A stretch of 64,000 nt of DNA. It comes from an uncultured Lachnoclostridium sp. (GTDB lineage Bacteria > Bacillota > Clostridia > Lachnospirales > Lachnospiraceae). The position numbers and the translations under genes are program-made. Below, piece after piece: positions 16,676-26,446 of this stretch; positions within the stretch are counted from its first letter, which is position 1, and each line of letters starts with the position of its first letter. The stretch lies in NCBI GenBank assembly GCA_930986645.1, contig CAKNJS010000005.1:1-64000 (forward strand), written 5' to 3'. The notes beneath the pieces are model-generated. The model had not been told where the DNA came from. It saw only the letters and a program-made list of their open reading frames with translations, and ran no database searches.

Positions 16676-17332
16676 ATGAGATATACAACCGCTATTTTTG
16701 ATCTGGACGGAACAATCACAGATTCCGGACAGGGAATTATGAATGCCATCCGGTATGCAGTAAAAAAACATGGCCTTCCGGAAATTTCAGAGGAAGTGCT
16801 GCGCTCTTTTATCGGACCGCCGCTGAAAGAACAGTTTCAGTCCGTCTTCGGATTGTCAGAAGAAGAGGGTGCGGTTATGGTTGCCGCATATCGGGAATAT
16901 TACAGTGACAAAGGAATCTTCGAGAACCGGGTTTATGATGGTGTACAGGAGATGCTTGAAAGGCTGAAAAAAGCGGGAGTCAGGATATTGATGGCCACAT
17001 CAAAACCGGAGAAATATGCAAAACAGATTGCAGAACATTTCGGGTTTGATATGTATTTCGACTTTATTGGCGGTGCGTGCATGGACGGGAGAAGAACAGA
17101 CAAATACGAGGTGATCGAGTATGTACTCGAGTCCTGCGCTGTTGTCAGGGAAACGGCTGTCATGATCGGAGACCGCAGTCATGATATGATAGGAGCCGGA
17201 AAATCCGGACTCAACAGTATCGGTGTGCTGTACGGATATGGGAGCAAAGAGGAGCTTGAGAAAGCTGGCGCGCTGGAATTGGCAGCTCTTCCTGCTGATG
17301 TCGCAGAAATAGTACTGGGACAGACTGAATAG
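16676..17332 (+). CDS. HAD-family phosphatase, phosphoglycolate phosphatase-like
   Basis: A 218-residue haloacid-dehalogenase-type hydrolase. Motif I is FDLDGTITDSG (residues 8-18) with nucleophile and acid/base Asp, motif II Thr is in ILMATSKPEKYA (~105), and motif III/IV is MIGDRSHDMIGA (~168) after a Lys in the TDKYEVI stretch. The alpha-helical cap lies between residues ~18 and 90. Closest in style to Gph/PpaX phosphatases; substrate is not determined by the sequence. It follows greA by 20 bp with a good ribosome site (AGAGGAAAGGG), so is probably cotranscribed. Confidence 0.85.
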   Translation: MRYTTAIFDLDGTITDSGQGIMNAIRYAVKKHGLPEISEEVLRSFIGPPLKEQFQSVFGLSEEEGAVMVAAYREYYSDKGIFENRVYDGVQEMLERLKKAGVRILMATSKPEKYAKQIAEHFGFDMYFDFIGGACMDGRRTDKYEVIEYVLESCAVVRETAVMIGDRSHDMIGAGKSGLNSIGVLYGYGSKEELEKAGALELAALPADVAEIVLGQTE

Positions 17333-17340
17333 CTCCTATG

Positions 17341-17362
17341 CCGACCTGTGCGGTCGGTTTTA
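17341..17362 (+). terminator. Terminator of the greA-HAD unit
   Basis: ccgacc (17341-17346) and ggtcgg (17352-17357) close a 5-base loop, followed by TTTT. Confidence 0.75.
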
Positions 17363-17421
17363 CATAAATTTTTCAAAACATAGAGTATGGTTTTTACATT
17401 CTCCGTTTACACTAAAGATGT

Positions 17422-17455
17422 AACAGAAAACGAAAGCTGATTTTTCTGTTTTTAC
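17422..17455 (+). terminator. Leader hairpin with T-run before the small membrane protein
   Basis: aacagaaaa (17422-17430) pairs with ttttctgtt (17442-17450), followed by TTTT. It lies 40 bp before the next gene, so it could be an attenuator or the real end of upstream transcription. Confidence 0.45.
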
Positions 17456-17494
17456 AGATCAGATTTATATATTAAACGGATGGAGGATGTAAAA

Positions 17495-17740
17495 ATGTAC
17501 AGAGGACTTTGGAACATTATTACAAGACACATAGATAACAGCCATGCAGTATCAGTGTTTCTTCCGATCATGATCATAGGCTGGACTATAGCGGGTGTGT
17601 CAGCCGGACTTATTGTCTGCGCTGTTACCGGTACAGGTGTTGTTTCCGCACTTGCCGACCTGATCTGTGCCGGAGGGTATGCGGGGCTGATAATGGGACT
17701 TTTCGGAGGATGCCTCTTCCTCTACAGAATAGGAGTATAA
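17495..17740 (+). CDS. Small two-helix membrane protein, unknown function
   Basis: An 81-residue protein not recognised as a named family. Two long hydrophobic segments are visible, VFLPIMIIGWTIAGVSAGLIVCAV (residues ~22-46) and LICAGGYAGLIMGLFGGCLF (~58-77), both rich in Gly and Ala, with a short basic N-terminus. The start at 17495 has GGAGG eight bases upstream; the frame is open to an ATG at 17480 that overlaps the ribosome site. It is a single gene with no close partners. Confidence 0.65.
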   Translation: MYRGLWNIITRHIDNSHAVSVFLPIMIIGWTIAGVSAGLIVCAVTGTGVVSALADLICAGGYAGLIMGLFGGCLFLYRIGV

Positions 17741-17837
17741 TATAAAGATTTCTTCAAGGGATAAGCTTCCGGCGAAACTGGTTTTATCACTTTGTTGAAC
17801 AGAGTCGACTGCCGGAACTGACATAAAATTATATATT

Positions 17838-18045
17838 GGATGAGCCTGCGAGAAATACGGCCCCGCTGCGTGAGCGGTGCATTCAAGCGGAACGTTCCGA
17901 ATACACCCGGTTCTCCATGTTAGAGAAAGGAAATGCGAATTCCTATGGATGAGCATTTCCTTTTTCGTTACATGGATTCCGGGGGATGAGGCAGAGTGAA
18001 GCGGGCACTGCGATGCAGCAGGGCCGTATTTCTCGAGACGTTCTA
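17838..18045 (+). ncRNA. ssrS: Candidate 6S RNA (rod-like structured RNA)
   Basis: The segment folds as one long irregular rod. Closing stem: 17849-17863 pairs perfectly with 18021-18035 (15 bp, CGAGAAATACGGCCC). Then gctgc 17865-17869/18015-18019 and gcggtgc 17874-17880/18005-18011. A large asymmetric bubble follows; its 5' strand holds a small self-complementary hairpin (cggaacgttccg). Beyond it are cccgg 17906-17910/17979-17983, ccatgt 17915-17920/17970-17975, and an apical stem 17926-17936/17953-17963. Closing stem, central bubble and apical stem of about 200 nt are the diagnostic plan of 6S RNA, the sigma-A holoenzyme-binding regulator. No clear promoter was found, the strand is inferred, and a palindromic mobile element remains possible. 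Confidence 0.5.
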
Positions 18046-18056
18046 CATATAAAATA

Positions 18057-18083
18057 TCCCCTGCCAGTTTGTCCGGCAGGGGA
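18057..18083. terminator. Terminator of the dehydratase activase gene (possibly bidirectional)
   Basis: tcccctgcc (18057-18065) pairs perfectly with ggcagggga (18075-18083). Read on the minus strand it follows the activase stop and is trailed by TATTTTATAT. On the plus strand it would end the structured RNA. Confidence 0.75.
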
Positions 18084-18099
18084 TTCTCTGTGAAAATCT

Positions 18100-21000
18100 T
18101 TATTTTTCTTTCTCAAGATTTTTGAACGCTGTTGACAGCATCAGTTTGATTCTGTTCAGCTGGTTTACTTCACTTGCGCCCGGATCGAAGTCGATCGCGA
18201 CGATGTTTGATTCGGGATGGCGTCTTCTCAGCTCTTTGATAACTCCTTTACCTACTACGTGGTTCGGCAGGCAGGCGAACGGCTGTGTACATACGATGTT
18301 TCCGGCGCCGTTGTGGATGAGCTCGAGCATCTCTCCGGTCAGGAACCAGCCCTCTCCGGTCTGGTTTCCGATGGATACGATCTCGGATGCCATCTTAGCC
18401 AGATCTTCGATGTGAGCCGGCGGATCAAAGTGTTTGCTCTGGGCAAATGCTTTGGATGCCGGTGAGCGGAGCCATTCTACAGCCGCGATTCCCAGATTGC
18501 CGATCAGCGCCTTGGATTTCTTGAATCCCAGGTGCGATACCTTGAAGTTCTGGTTGTAGAAGCAGTACTGCATGAAGTCGATCAGGTCGGGAACAACCGC
18601 CTCGGCGCCCTCTGCTTCTAATAGGTCTACCAGATGATTGTTGGCAGCCGGCAGGAATTTTACAAGGATCTCGCCGACTACACCGACGCGCGGCTTCTTG
18701 ATATCAAGGATTTCAATGTTATCAAAGTCGTTAATGATATCGTGGCAGAGTTTTTTGAACTTCCGGCGTGACGGATATCCCTCGGATACAAACTTCTGTA
18801 CGACTTCAACCCATTTGCGGTGTACGGCGTTTGTTGTGCCGGGTACTGCCTCGTAGGGGCGCATCCGGTACACGCATTTCATAAAGATATCACCGAATAC
18901 GGCCGCATAAGCAACACGGATGGCGAGCGGCACAGTGATCTTGAATCCCGGGTTTGCCTCCAGACCGCTTAAGTTGATAGAGATAACCGGAATATGTGCG
19001 TATCCGGCTTTTTTCAGCGCACGGCGGATAAAGCCGATATAGTTGGATGCACGGCAGCCGCCTCCGGTCTGGCTGATAATAACGGCCAGATGGTCGGTAT
19101 CATAATTGCCTGAAAGGATAGCGTCCATAATCTGTCCGACAACGATGAGGGATGGATAACATGCATCGTTGTTTACATATTTCAATCCCATGTCAACTGC
19201 CTGGCGGTTGTCGTTTGGAAGCACTTCGATCTTATAGCCGGCAGCCCGGAATGCAGGCTCCAACAGCTCGAAATGAATCGGGGACATCTGCGGGCAGAGG
19301 ATCGTGTAGGTCTTTCGCATCTCTTTTGTAAACGGTACCTTCTCAATGGAAGCCGGACGGATCGTACGCTGGGCGTTTTTCTGTTCGCGCACACGGATGG
19401 CGGCAAGCAGAGAGCGCACACGGATACGGGCGGCTCCAAGGTTGTTCACCTCATCAATCTTCAATGTTGTATAGATCTTATCGGATCCGGTCAGGATATC
19501 GGCAACCTCATCCGTGGTTACGGCGTCCAGTCCGCAACCGAAAGAGTTGAGCTGGATGAGATCCAGATTCTCTGTTGTCTTTACATAGTTTGCCGCAGCG
19601 TACAGACGGGAATGATACATCCACTGGTCCATAACGTTCAGCGGGCGTTCTACCGGATTTAAGTGGGAGACAGAGTCCTCTGTCAGTACGGCAATGTTGT
19701 AGGATGTGATCATCTCCGGCAGACCGTGGTTGACTTCCGGGTCGATATGATACGGCCGGCCTGCAAGAACGATACCTCTGTTGCCGGTCTCGTTCAGGAA
19801 TTTGATCGTCTCCTCGCCCTTTTTGCGCATATCCTGACGGCATGCGGCAAGCTCATTCCACGCATCATGTACGGCGGATTTGATCTCGTTCTCACTTAAG
19901 GAGAATTTCTCGACCAGCTCCTCGATCAGTCGGTAGGAGAGTGTCTCTTCGCTCTGGAATGAGAGGAACGGATGGATGAAATCGACCTCGCCGTTTACGA
20001 TTGGATCCATATTGTTTTTTATGTTCTCCGGGTAGGATGTAACGATCGGACAGTTGTAGTGGTTGTTGGCGTCCTCAAATTCGTTGCGCTCGTAAGGAAC
20101 GGACGGATAGAAGATATGTTTTACGCCTTTGTTGATCAGCCACTGTACATGTCCGTGCGCCAGCTTGGCCGGATAGCATTCGGATTCACTCGGGATGGAC
20201 TCAATACCCAGCTCGTAGATCTTTCTTGTGGAAGCCGGTGAGAGTACCACGCAAAAGCCCAGTTTTGTAAAAAATGTAAACCAGAACGGATAGTTCTCGT
20301 ACATATTCAGGACTCGCGGGATACCGATCACGCCGCGTTTTGCTTCTTCTTCCGGAAGAGGTTCATAGTCAAAATAACGGTGGAACTTGTAGTCGAACAG
20401 GTTCGGCATGGTGTTCTTTGACTTTTCTTTTCCAAGTCCGCGCTCGCAGCGGTTTCCGGTGATGAACTTACGGCCGCCGCTGAAGTGGTTGATGGTCAGA
20501 CGGCAGGTGTTGGTACATCCGCGGCATTTTGTCATTGTCGTGGAGTATTCCATGTTCTTGATCTCATCGATTGAGAGCATGGTCGTACCTTCGCAGTCTG
20601 TATATCTCTCGCGGGCGATCAGGGCCGCTCCGAAGGCTCCCATGATACCTGCGATATCCGGGCGGATCGCCTCGCAGTCCGCAATCTTTTCAAAGCTTCG
20701 CAGGACAGCATTGTTGTAAAAAGTACCGCCCTGTACAACGATATGATTTCCAAGCTCGGATGCGCTGGATACTTTGATAACCTTAAAGAGCGCATTTTTG
20801 ATGACAGAGTAGGCAAGTCCGGCAGAGATGTCCGCAACGGAAGCCCCTTCTTTCTGCGCCTGTTTTACCTTGGAATTCATAAATACCGTACAGCGTGTTC
20901 CCAGATCAATAGGATTCTGGGCATAGAGAGCCTCATGGGCGAAGTCCTCTACTGTATAGTTCAGTGACTTGGCAAATGTCTCGATGAAAGAGCCGCATCC

Positions 21001-22347
21001 GGAGGAGCAGGCTTCATTGAGCTGTACACTGTCGACAGTCTGATTCTTGATCTTGATACATTTCATATCCTGACCGCCGATATCAAGGATACAGTCTACA
21101 TCGGGCTCAAAGAATGCTGCCGCATAATAGTGAGCGACCGTCTCAACCTCGCCTTCGTCCAGCATGAGGGCGGCCTTGATCAGCGCTTCGCCGTAACCGG
21201 TGGAGCAGGAGTGTACGATCTCTACGCCTTCCGGAAGTTTATCATAAATGTCTTTGACAGCGCTGATGGTTGTTCCCAGCGGGTCGCCGTCATTGTTGTG
21301 GTAGAAGGAGTAGAGAAGCGTTCCGTCTTCCCCTACCAGAGCGGCTTTTGTGGTCGTGGAACCAGCGTCAATTCCGAGAAATGCCTTTCCGCGGTAAGTG
21401 GCCAGATCTTTTACCGGCACCTGATGCTTCGCGTGGCGGGCAGTAAATTCTTCATATTCCGCATTCGTGGCGAACAGAGGATCCAGACGTTCTACCTCAA
21501 TCTCCATCTTTACTTTGCGCTCCAGTCTGTTCTGAAGCTCCCTTAAGGCTACAGGAGTATCCTTCTTTGAGTTCAGGGCGGAACCGATGGCGGCGAACAG
21601 ATGGGAATGGTTCGGGGCAATCGTGTGCTCATCATCCAGTTTCAGTGTGCGGATAAAAGCTGCTCGCAGTTCAGAGAGGAAATGAAGAGGTCCTCCGAGA
21701 AATGCCACGTGGCCGCGGATCGGTTTTCCGCAGGCAAGACCGCTGATCGTCTGGTTTACCACTGCCTGAAAGATTGACGCGGCAAGGTCTTCCTTTGATG
21801 CTCCGTCGTTGATGAGCGGCTGGATATCAGACTTGGCAAATACACCGCAGCGGGCCGCGATGGAGTAAAGCGCCTTATAGTTTTTGGCATACTCGTTCAG
21901 CCCGGATGCATCCGTCTGAAGCAGGGAAGCCATCTGGTCGATGAACGAGCCTGTACCGCCGGCACATACACCGTTCATTCTCTGCTCTACATTGCCGCCT
22001 TCAAAATAAATGATCTTGGCGTCCTCGCCGCCCAGCTCGATGGCAACATCTGTCTGGGGAGCGTAATCCTGAAGCGCCGTTGATACGGCTATAACCTCCT
22101 GAACGAAGGGTACGCCAAGATTCTTGGCAAGTGTCAGACCGCCGCTTCCGGTGATGACCGGGGAGACGTAGATCGGCCCGAGTTTGTACAGGGCGCGTCC
22201 CAGAAGGTCTGACAGAGTCTCCTGAATATTTGCATAATGCCTTTCATAGTCGGAGAAGAGTACTTCGTTTTCTTCGTCCAGAATCGCAATTTTGACTGTT
22301 GTAGAACCGATATCGATTCCAAGAGTATGTAATTCTTTCGGATTCAT
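18100..22347 (-). CDS. Giant acyl-CoA dehydratase activase-type protein (BcrAD/BadFG, HgdC family fusion)
   Basis: A 1415-residue cytosolic protein. Two ASKHA ATPase domains of the 2-hydroxyacyl-CoA dehydratase activator (HgdC) type occur in tandem: [14 protein letters not shown] at ~10 with [11 protein letters not shown] at ~130, and [14 protein letters not shown] at ~325 with [13 protein letters not shown] at ~450. Their cysteines are where the dimer-bridging 4Fe-4S ligands lie. Then come a cysteine cluster ([12 protein letters not shown], ~610), a DUF2229-type domain, and a C-terminal region related to the dehydratase HgdB/C fold. Known in anaerobic Firmicutes; the reaction is unassigned. 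The start at 22347 has GGAG ten bases upstream; a TTG fifteen bases earlier lies in the ribosome site. Monocistronic, with its own promoter and terminator. Confidence 0.85.
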   Translation of the reverse strand: MNPKELHTLGIDIGSTTVKIAILDEENEVLFSDYERHYANIQETLSDLLGRALYKLGPIYVSPVITGSGGLTLAKNLGVPFVQEVIAVSTALQDYAPQTDVAIELGGEDAKIIYFEGGNVEQRMNGVCAGGTGSFIDQMASLLQTDASGLNEYAKNYKALYSIAARCGVFAKSDIQPLINDGASKEDLAASIFQAVVNQTISGLACGKPIRGHVAFLGGPLHFLSELRAAFIRTLKLDDEHTIAPNHSHLFAAIGSALNSKKDTPVALRELQNRLERKVKMEIEVERLDPLFATNAEYEEFTARHAKHQVPVKDLATYRGKAFLGIDAGSTTTKAALVGEDGTLLYSFYHNNDGDPLGTTISAVKDIYDKLPEGVEIVHSCSTGYGEALIKAALMLDEGEVETVAHYYAAAFFEPDVDCILDIGGQDMKCIKIKNQTVDSVQLNEACSSGCGSFIETFAKSLNYTVEDFAHEALYAQNPIDLGTRCTVFMNSKVKQAQKEGASVADISAGLAYSVIKNALFKVIKVSSASELGNHIVVQGGTFYNNAVLRSFEKIADCEAIRPDIAGIMGAFGAALIARERYTDCEGTTMLSIDEIKNMEYSTTMTKCRGCTNTCRLTINHFSGGRKFITGNRCERGLGKEKSKNTMPNLFDYKFHRYFDYEPLPEEEAKRGVIGIPRVLNMYENYPFWFTFFTKLGFCVVLSPASTRKIYELGIESIPSESECYPAKLAHGHVQWLINKGVKHIFYPSVPYERNEFEDANNHYNCPIVTSYPENIKNNMDPIVNGEVDFIHPFLSFQSEETLSYRLIEELVEKFSLSENEIKSAVHDAWNELAACRQDMRKKGEETIKFLNETGNRGIVLAGRPYHIDPEVNHGLPEMITSYNIAVLTEDSVSHLNPVERPLNVMDQWMYHSRLYAAANYVKTTENLDLIQLNSFGCGLDAVTTDEVADILTGSDKIYTTLKIDEVNNLGAARIRVRSLLAAIRVREQKNAQRTIRPASIEKVPFTKEMRKTYTILCPQMSPIHFELLEPAFRAAGYKIEVLPNDNRQAVDMGLKYVNNDACYPSLIVVGQIMDAILSGNYDTDHLAVIISQTGGGCRASNYIGFIRRALKKAGYAHIPVISINLSGLEANPGFKITVPLAIRVAYAAVFGDIFMKCVYRMRPYEAVPGTTNAVHRKWVEVVQKFVSEGYPSRRKFKKLCHDIINDFDNIEILDIKKPRVGVVGEILVKFLPAANNHLVDLLEAEGAEAVVPDLIDFMQYCFYNQNFKVSHLGFKKSKALIGNLGIAAVEWLRSPASKAFAQSKHFDPPAHIEDLAKMASEIVSIGNQTGEGWFLTGEMLELIHNGAGNIVCTQPFACLPNHVVGKGVIKELRRRHPESNIVAIDFDPGASEVNQLNRIKLMLSTAFKNLEKEK

Positions 22348-22427
22348 TAATAAATTCTCCAATCTTCTGTATAATTTATATGTGTTATTTCCTATTTAAT
22401 GTGTTTCCACATTTTACAGCACCATAC

Positions 22428-22456
22428 ATTATACGACAGAATTTTTAAAAAGACAA
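22428..22456 (-). promoter_or_regulatory. Sigma-A promoter of the activase gene
   Basis: Read on the minus strand: TTGTCT (22456-22451), 17-bp spacer, consensus TATAAT (22433-22428). Leader length is about 75 nt. Confidence 0.7.
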
Positions 22457-22551
22457 TTGTTATTATTATGAGGTATTTGAAAATAATTCCTGCGGTTATG
22501 GATAAATTATATAAAGATTATGTTAAACACATGAAAAGGAATAACAACTGT

Positions 22552-22580
22552 TTGACAAACAGTAAGGCGGAATGTACAAT
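22552..22580 (+). promoter_or_regulatory. Sigma-A promoter of the rhomboid-like gene
   Basis: Consensus TTGACA (22552-22557), 17-bp spacer, TACAAT (22575-22580). It points away from the activase promoter; the 314-bp gap between the two genes holds only these promoters. Confidence 0.8.
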
Positions 22581-22661
22581 TGTAGAGGATTAACAGCCAA
22601 AATGCAGTACTGACAAATGCAGTTTAGAAACAATTTTTAAAGAAAGTAAGGAGTAATTTTT

Positions 22662-23507
22662 TTGAACTGGCTTGACAAATTAGAAAGAAAATTCGGACGT
22701 TTTGCTATTCCGAATCTGACTGTATATCTGCTTGCCGGATATGTGATCGGCTTCGGTATAGTATATCTTATGCCTGACATGATCGGGTATCTTACGCTGG
22801 AACCTGCGCTGATCTTAAGAGGGCAGGTGTGGAGAATTATCTCATGGATACTTATTCCGCCGACGACAAATTTGATTTCCCTTGTATTTCTTGTACTGTT
22901 ATATTATTCTCTGGGTACGGCGCTTGAGAGAACATGGGGAAGTTTCCGGTATAATGTATATATCTTTTCCGGATTACTGTTTACCGTACTTGCCGAGTTC
23001 GGTCTTTATGCGTATTTCCTGATCAGATATGGTGTGGAAATGCCGTTGTCCATGGTCGGACTTGTCAGCACGAACTATATTACAATGTCTATTTTCCTTG
23101 CTTTTGCAGCGATTTATCCCGATATGGAAGTGCTGCTGTACTTTATTCTGCCTATTAAGATGAAATGGATGGCACTTGTCTATGTGGTGATGGCAGGATA
23201 TTATTTCTTCAAGGGAGGAATGATGACGAAAGCGGCGATCGGAGCATCGCTCCTCAACTTTGTCATCTTTTTCCTGTCCAGCCGTAACATGAAACGGTTT
23301 GGTCCGAGAGAGCAGGCGAGAAAAGCGAGATTTAAGCGGCAGTCGGCACCTCATATGAAGTATTCAAATGGAGCAAAACACCGCTGTGCAGTCTGCGGCC
23401 GCACGGAGCTGGACGATCCGTGTCTGGAGTTCCGTTTCTGCTCGAAATGCAACGGCAATTATGAGTATTGTCAGGATCATTTATTTACACATGAACATGT
23501 AAAGTAA
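22662..23507 (+). CDS. Rhomboid-like membrane pseudoprotease with C-terminal zinc ribbon
   Basis: A 281-residue protein. Residues ~20-205 form a rhomboid-like bundle of about six helices, with LRGQVWRIISWILIP (~52-66) matching the loop-1 WR motif. The catalytic GxSG is replaced by GLVSTN (~133-138) and no histidine stands in the last helix (IGASLLNFVIFF), so peptidase activity is unlikely. Residues ~240-275 hold six cysteines (CAVC, C, CSKC, YC) and several histidines resembling a zinc ribbon. Translation starts with TTG at 22662, nine bases after AAGGAG. The gene has its own promoter and precedes pyk. Confidence 0.72.
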   Translation: MNWLDKLERKFGRFAIPNLTVYLLAGYVIGFGIVYLMPDMIGYLTLEPALILRGQVWRIISWILIPPTTNLISLVFLVLLYYSLGTALERTWGSFRYNVYIFSGLLFTVLAEFGLYAYFLIRYGVEMPLSMVGLVSTNYITMSIFLAFAAIYPDMEVLLYFILPIKMKWMALVYVVMAGYYFFKGGMMTKAAIGASLLNFVIFFLSSRNMKRFGPREQARKARFKRQSAPHMKYSNGAKHRCAVCGRTELDDPCLEFRFCSKCNGNYEYCQDHLFTHEHVK

Positions 23508-23574
23508 AAGTTTGAAATTCTGAGTAAATCTCAGCGACAGCAACGCAGTATGACATGAAAGGAATGGATTATTT

Positions 23575-25011
23575 ATGAAAAAAACAAAAGTAGTATGTAC
23601 TATGGGGCCGAATACAAATGACAGAGAGCTGATGAAAAATCTGATACTCAACGGCATGGACGTAGCCCGTTTTAATTTTTCACACGGAGATCATGAAGAG
23701 CAGAAGAGCCGTATGGATCTGCTTAAACAGCTCAGAGAGGAACTTCATACAAATACAGCAATTCTTCTGGACACGAAAGGACCGGAGATCCGTACCGGAA
23801 AGCTGAAGGATGGAAAGAAAGTTATTCTGGAAAACGGGGCGGCTTTTACACTGACTACAGAGGAAATCGTTGGAGATGAGACAAAAGTGTCCATTACCTA
23901 TGCAGGACTTCCGGAAGATGTGGATACAGGGAGCACGATCCTTATCGACGACGGTCTGATCGGGCTGAAAGTTGTTTCAAAGACAGGAAAAGAGATCCGC
24001 TGTGAAGTGGTAAACGGCGGTGAGCTTGGTGAAAAGAAGGGGGTCAATGTTCCGAATGTGGCAGTGCGCCTTCCTGCGATCACAGAGAAGGATAAGGATG
24101 ATATCAGATTCGGAGTGGAGCAGGGCATCGACTTTATCGCGGCTTCTTTCGTGAGAAATGCCGAGTGTGTTCTTGAGATCAAGGCCTTCCTGAAAGAATT
24201 GAGGGCTCCGTATACTCCGATCATCGCGAAGATTGAGAATGCAGAGGGAATCCGCAACATTGACGAGATTATCCGAGCGGCAGACGGTATCATGGTTGCA
24301 AGAGGTGATCTGGGCGTGGAAATCCCGGCGGAGGAAGTGCCTTATCTGCAGAAGATGATGATCCAGAAATGTAATAATAATTTTAAGACTGTTATTACGG
24401 CGACACAGATGCTTGACTCTATGATCCGCAATCCCCGCCCGACACGAGCGGAAGTGACAGATGTTGCAAATGCGGTTTATGACGGAACAGATGCGGTGAT
24501 GCTCTCCGGCGAGACAGCTCAGGGCAAATATCCTCTGGAGGCGCTTCAGATGATGGTGCACATTATCGAGAATACAGAGCAGCATCTGGATTATGATACA
24601 ATGCTGAACAAATCGGGTGAGCAGTTAAAGAGCGGACTCTCCAGTGCAATCGGATATTCTTCGGTTCTGGCGGCTGCAAATCTGAATGCGAAATGTATTA
24701 TTACTCCGACTGTGAGCGGCGCGACGACAAGAGTCGTATCAAACCTGCGCCCGAAACAGGATATCCTCGGCGTAACTCCGAACGACAGAACTCTGCGCAG
24801 AATGTCTATTTACTGGGGGGTGCGTCCTCTTAAGACTATACAGTATAATACTACGGATGATATGTGCAACGGAGCAATCGAACTTGCAACAGTGAAGCAG
24901 TATATTGAGCCGGGCGATGTGGTTGTGCTGACAGCGGGCATCCCGTCCCAGAATATCAGTCAGGAGCGTACGGCAACGAGCAATATGATGAGAATCGCAA
25001 CCGTAGAGTAA
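23575..25011 (+). CDS. pyk: Pyruvate kinase
   Basis: Final glycolytic step: phosphoenolpyruvate and ADP to pyruvate and ATP. The 478 residues match the short form without the C-terminal PEP-utiliser-like domain. Seen are TKVVCTMGPNT at the N-terminus, LLDTKGPEIRTG, the active-site signature IIAKIENAEGIRNIDEI (~218) with catalytic Lys, MVARGDLGVEIP, and the ATQMLDSM segment. The C-terminal domain (~350-478) is where allosteric effectors bind. The start has AAAGGAATGG upstream. It follows the rhomboid-like gene by 67 bp. Confidence 0.97.
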   Translation: MKKTKVVCTMGPNTNDRELMKNLILNGMDVARFNFSHGDHEEQKSRMDLLKQLREELHTNTAILLDTKGPEIRTGKLKDGKKVILENGAAFTLTTEEIVGDETKVSITYAGLPEDVDTGSTILIDDGLIGLKVVSKTGKEIRCEVVNGGELGEKKGVNVPNVAVRLPAITEKDKDDIRFGVEQGIDFIAASFVRNAECVLEIKAFLKELRAPYTPIIAKIENAEGIRNIDEIIRAADGIMVARGDLGVEIPAEEVPYLQKMMIQKCNNNFKTVITATQMLDSMIRNPRPTRAEVTDVANAVYDGTDAVMLSGETAQGKYPLEALQMMVHIIENTEQHLDYDTMLNKSGEQLKSGLSSAIGYSSVLAAANLNAKCIITPTVSGATTRVVSNLRPKQDILGVTPNDRTLRRMSIYWGVRPLKTIQYNTTDDMCNGAIELATVKQYIEPGDVVVLTAGIPSQNISQERTATSNMMRIATVE

Positions 25012-25043
25012 TCGGATCTGAATGAAATAAGGAGATAAAACTG

Positions 25044-26324
25044 ATGATAAAGAAACCATTTGTAACGAAAGAACAGGTTGAAGAGATTGTTAAGACATAC
25101 CCGACTCCTTTCCACCTTTATGATGAGAAAGGGATCAGAGAAAATGCAAAAGCGTTGAAAGAGGCGTTTTCATGGAATCCGGGATATAAAGAGTATTTTG
25201 CCGTAAAGGCAACTCCCAATCCGTTCCTTATCAACATTTTGAAAGAGTACGGCTGCGGCTGCGACTGCTCTTCTTATACAGAGCTGATGATGTCGGAGGC
25301 GCTTGACATTACCGGAGAAGACATTATGTTTTCTTCCAATGACACACCGGCGGAGGATTTTATTCTCGCTGATAAGCTGGGCGCGATCATTAATCTTGAT
25401 GATATCACGCATATCGAGTTTCTGGAAAAGGCCATCGGACACATTCCGGAGACGATCAGCTGCCGTTTTAATCCGGGCGGACTTTTTAAGATCAGCAATG
25501 ATATTATGGATAATCCGGGAGATGCAAAATACGGCATGACTGCGGACCAGATCCTTGAGGCGTATAAAACACTGAAGGAAAAAGGTGCGAAGGAATTCGG
25601 ACTGCACGCATTTCTTGCAAGCAATACAGTGACGAACGATTACTATCCGATGCTGGCGAAAGTGCTGTTCGAGCAGGCGGTACGGCTTTCAAAAGAAGCG
25701 GGAGTACACATTAAATTTATTAACCTTTCCGGCGGTATCGGCATTCCCTACAGACCGGATCAGGAGCCGAATGATATTTATGCGATCGGCGAAGGTGTGC
25801 GCAAGGTTTACGAAGAAGTGCTTGTTCCGGCAGGAATGGGCGATGTGGAAATTTACACCGAGCTGGGCCGCTATATGATGGGACCGTACGGATGTCTGGT
25901 AACAAAAGCGATTCATGAAAAACACACTTATAAAGAATATATCGGTGTGGATGCCTGTGCGGTCAATCTGATGCGTCCGGCTATGTATGGGGCGTATCAC
26001 CATATTACTGTTCTCGGTAAAGAGGACGAGCCGTGTGACCATAAATACGATGTGACAGGTTCTCTGTGTGAGAACAACGATAAGTTTGCCATTGACCGTA
26101 TGCTTCCGAAGATCGATATCGGTGATTATCTTGTTATTCACGATGCAGGGGCACACGGATTTTCCATGGGATATAATTATAATGGAAAATTAAAATCCGC
26201 TGAACTGCTCTTAAAAGAAGACGGAAGCGTCCAGCTGATCCGGAGGGCTGAGACGCCGGCAGATTATTTTGCTACTTTCGATTGCTTTGATATCGGAAAA
26301 AAACTGCTGAATGCGGATAAGTAA
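25044..26324 (+). CDS. lysA: Diaminopimelate decarboxylase family PLP enzyme
   Basis: Fold-type III PLP enzyme, 426 residues. It decarboxylates meso-diaminopimelate to lysine if the family assignment is right. PLP Lys lies in YFAVKATPNPF (~52), the Gly-rich phosphate loop is NLSGGIGIPY (~225), ELGRYMMGPYG (~274) is the family motif, and the substrate-binding Cys lies in GSLCENNDKF (~339), typical of ornithine/DAP decarboxylases. It diverges from classical LysA, and carboxynorspermidine-decarboxylase-like specificity cannot be excluded by eye. It starts with AAGGAG nine bases upstream and lies 32 bp after pyk. Confidence 0.8.
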   Translation: MIKKPFVTKEQVEEIVKTYPTPFHLYDEKGIRENAKALKEAFSWNPGYKEYFAVKATPNPFLINILKEYGCGCDCSSYTELMMSEALDITGEDIMFSSNDTPAEDFILADKLGAIINLDDITHIEFLEKAIGHIPETISCRFNPGGLFKISNDIMDNPGDAKYGMTADQILEAYKTLKEKGAKEFGLHAFLASNTVTNDYYPMLAKVLFEQAVRLSKEAGVHIKFINLSGGIGIPYRPDQEPNDIYAIGEGVRKVYEEVLVPAGMGDVEIYTELGRYMMGPYGCLVTKAIHEKHTYKEYIGVDACAVNLMRPAMYGAYHHITVLGKEDEPCDHKYDVTGSLCENNDKFAIDRMLPKIDIGDYLVIHDAGAHGFSMGYNYNGKLKSAELLLKEDGSVQLIRRAETPADYFATFDCFDIGKKLLNADK

Positions 26325-26342
26325 AGAAAAAATACAGCGAGG

Positions 26343-26371
26343 TTGCAGTTCCTTTCTATGTAGGGTATAAT
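26343..26371 (+). promoter_or_regulatory. Sigma-A promoter of the lipoprotein gene
   Basis: TTGCAG (26343-26348), 17-bp spacer, consensus TATAAT (26366-26371), 75 bp before the start. Confidence 0.75.
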
Positions 26372-26446
26372 GATATTGGCTATGTATACGTACTGCTCCC
26401 GTATTTAAAATAATACAGGGCTGCAGGGAAAGGAAGGAAAAAGCAA

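Noticed and set aside
22399-22593. 64-codon frame between the activase and rhomboid-like genes
   Set aside because: It spans both divergent promoters and has no ribosome site; the region is better explained as promoter DNA.
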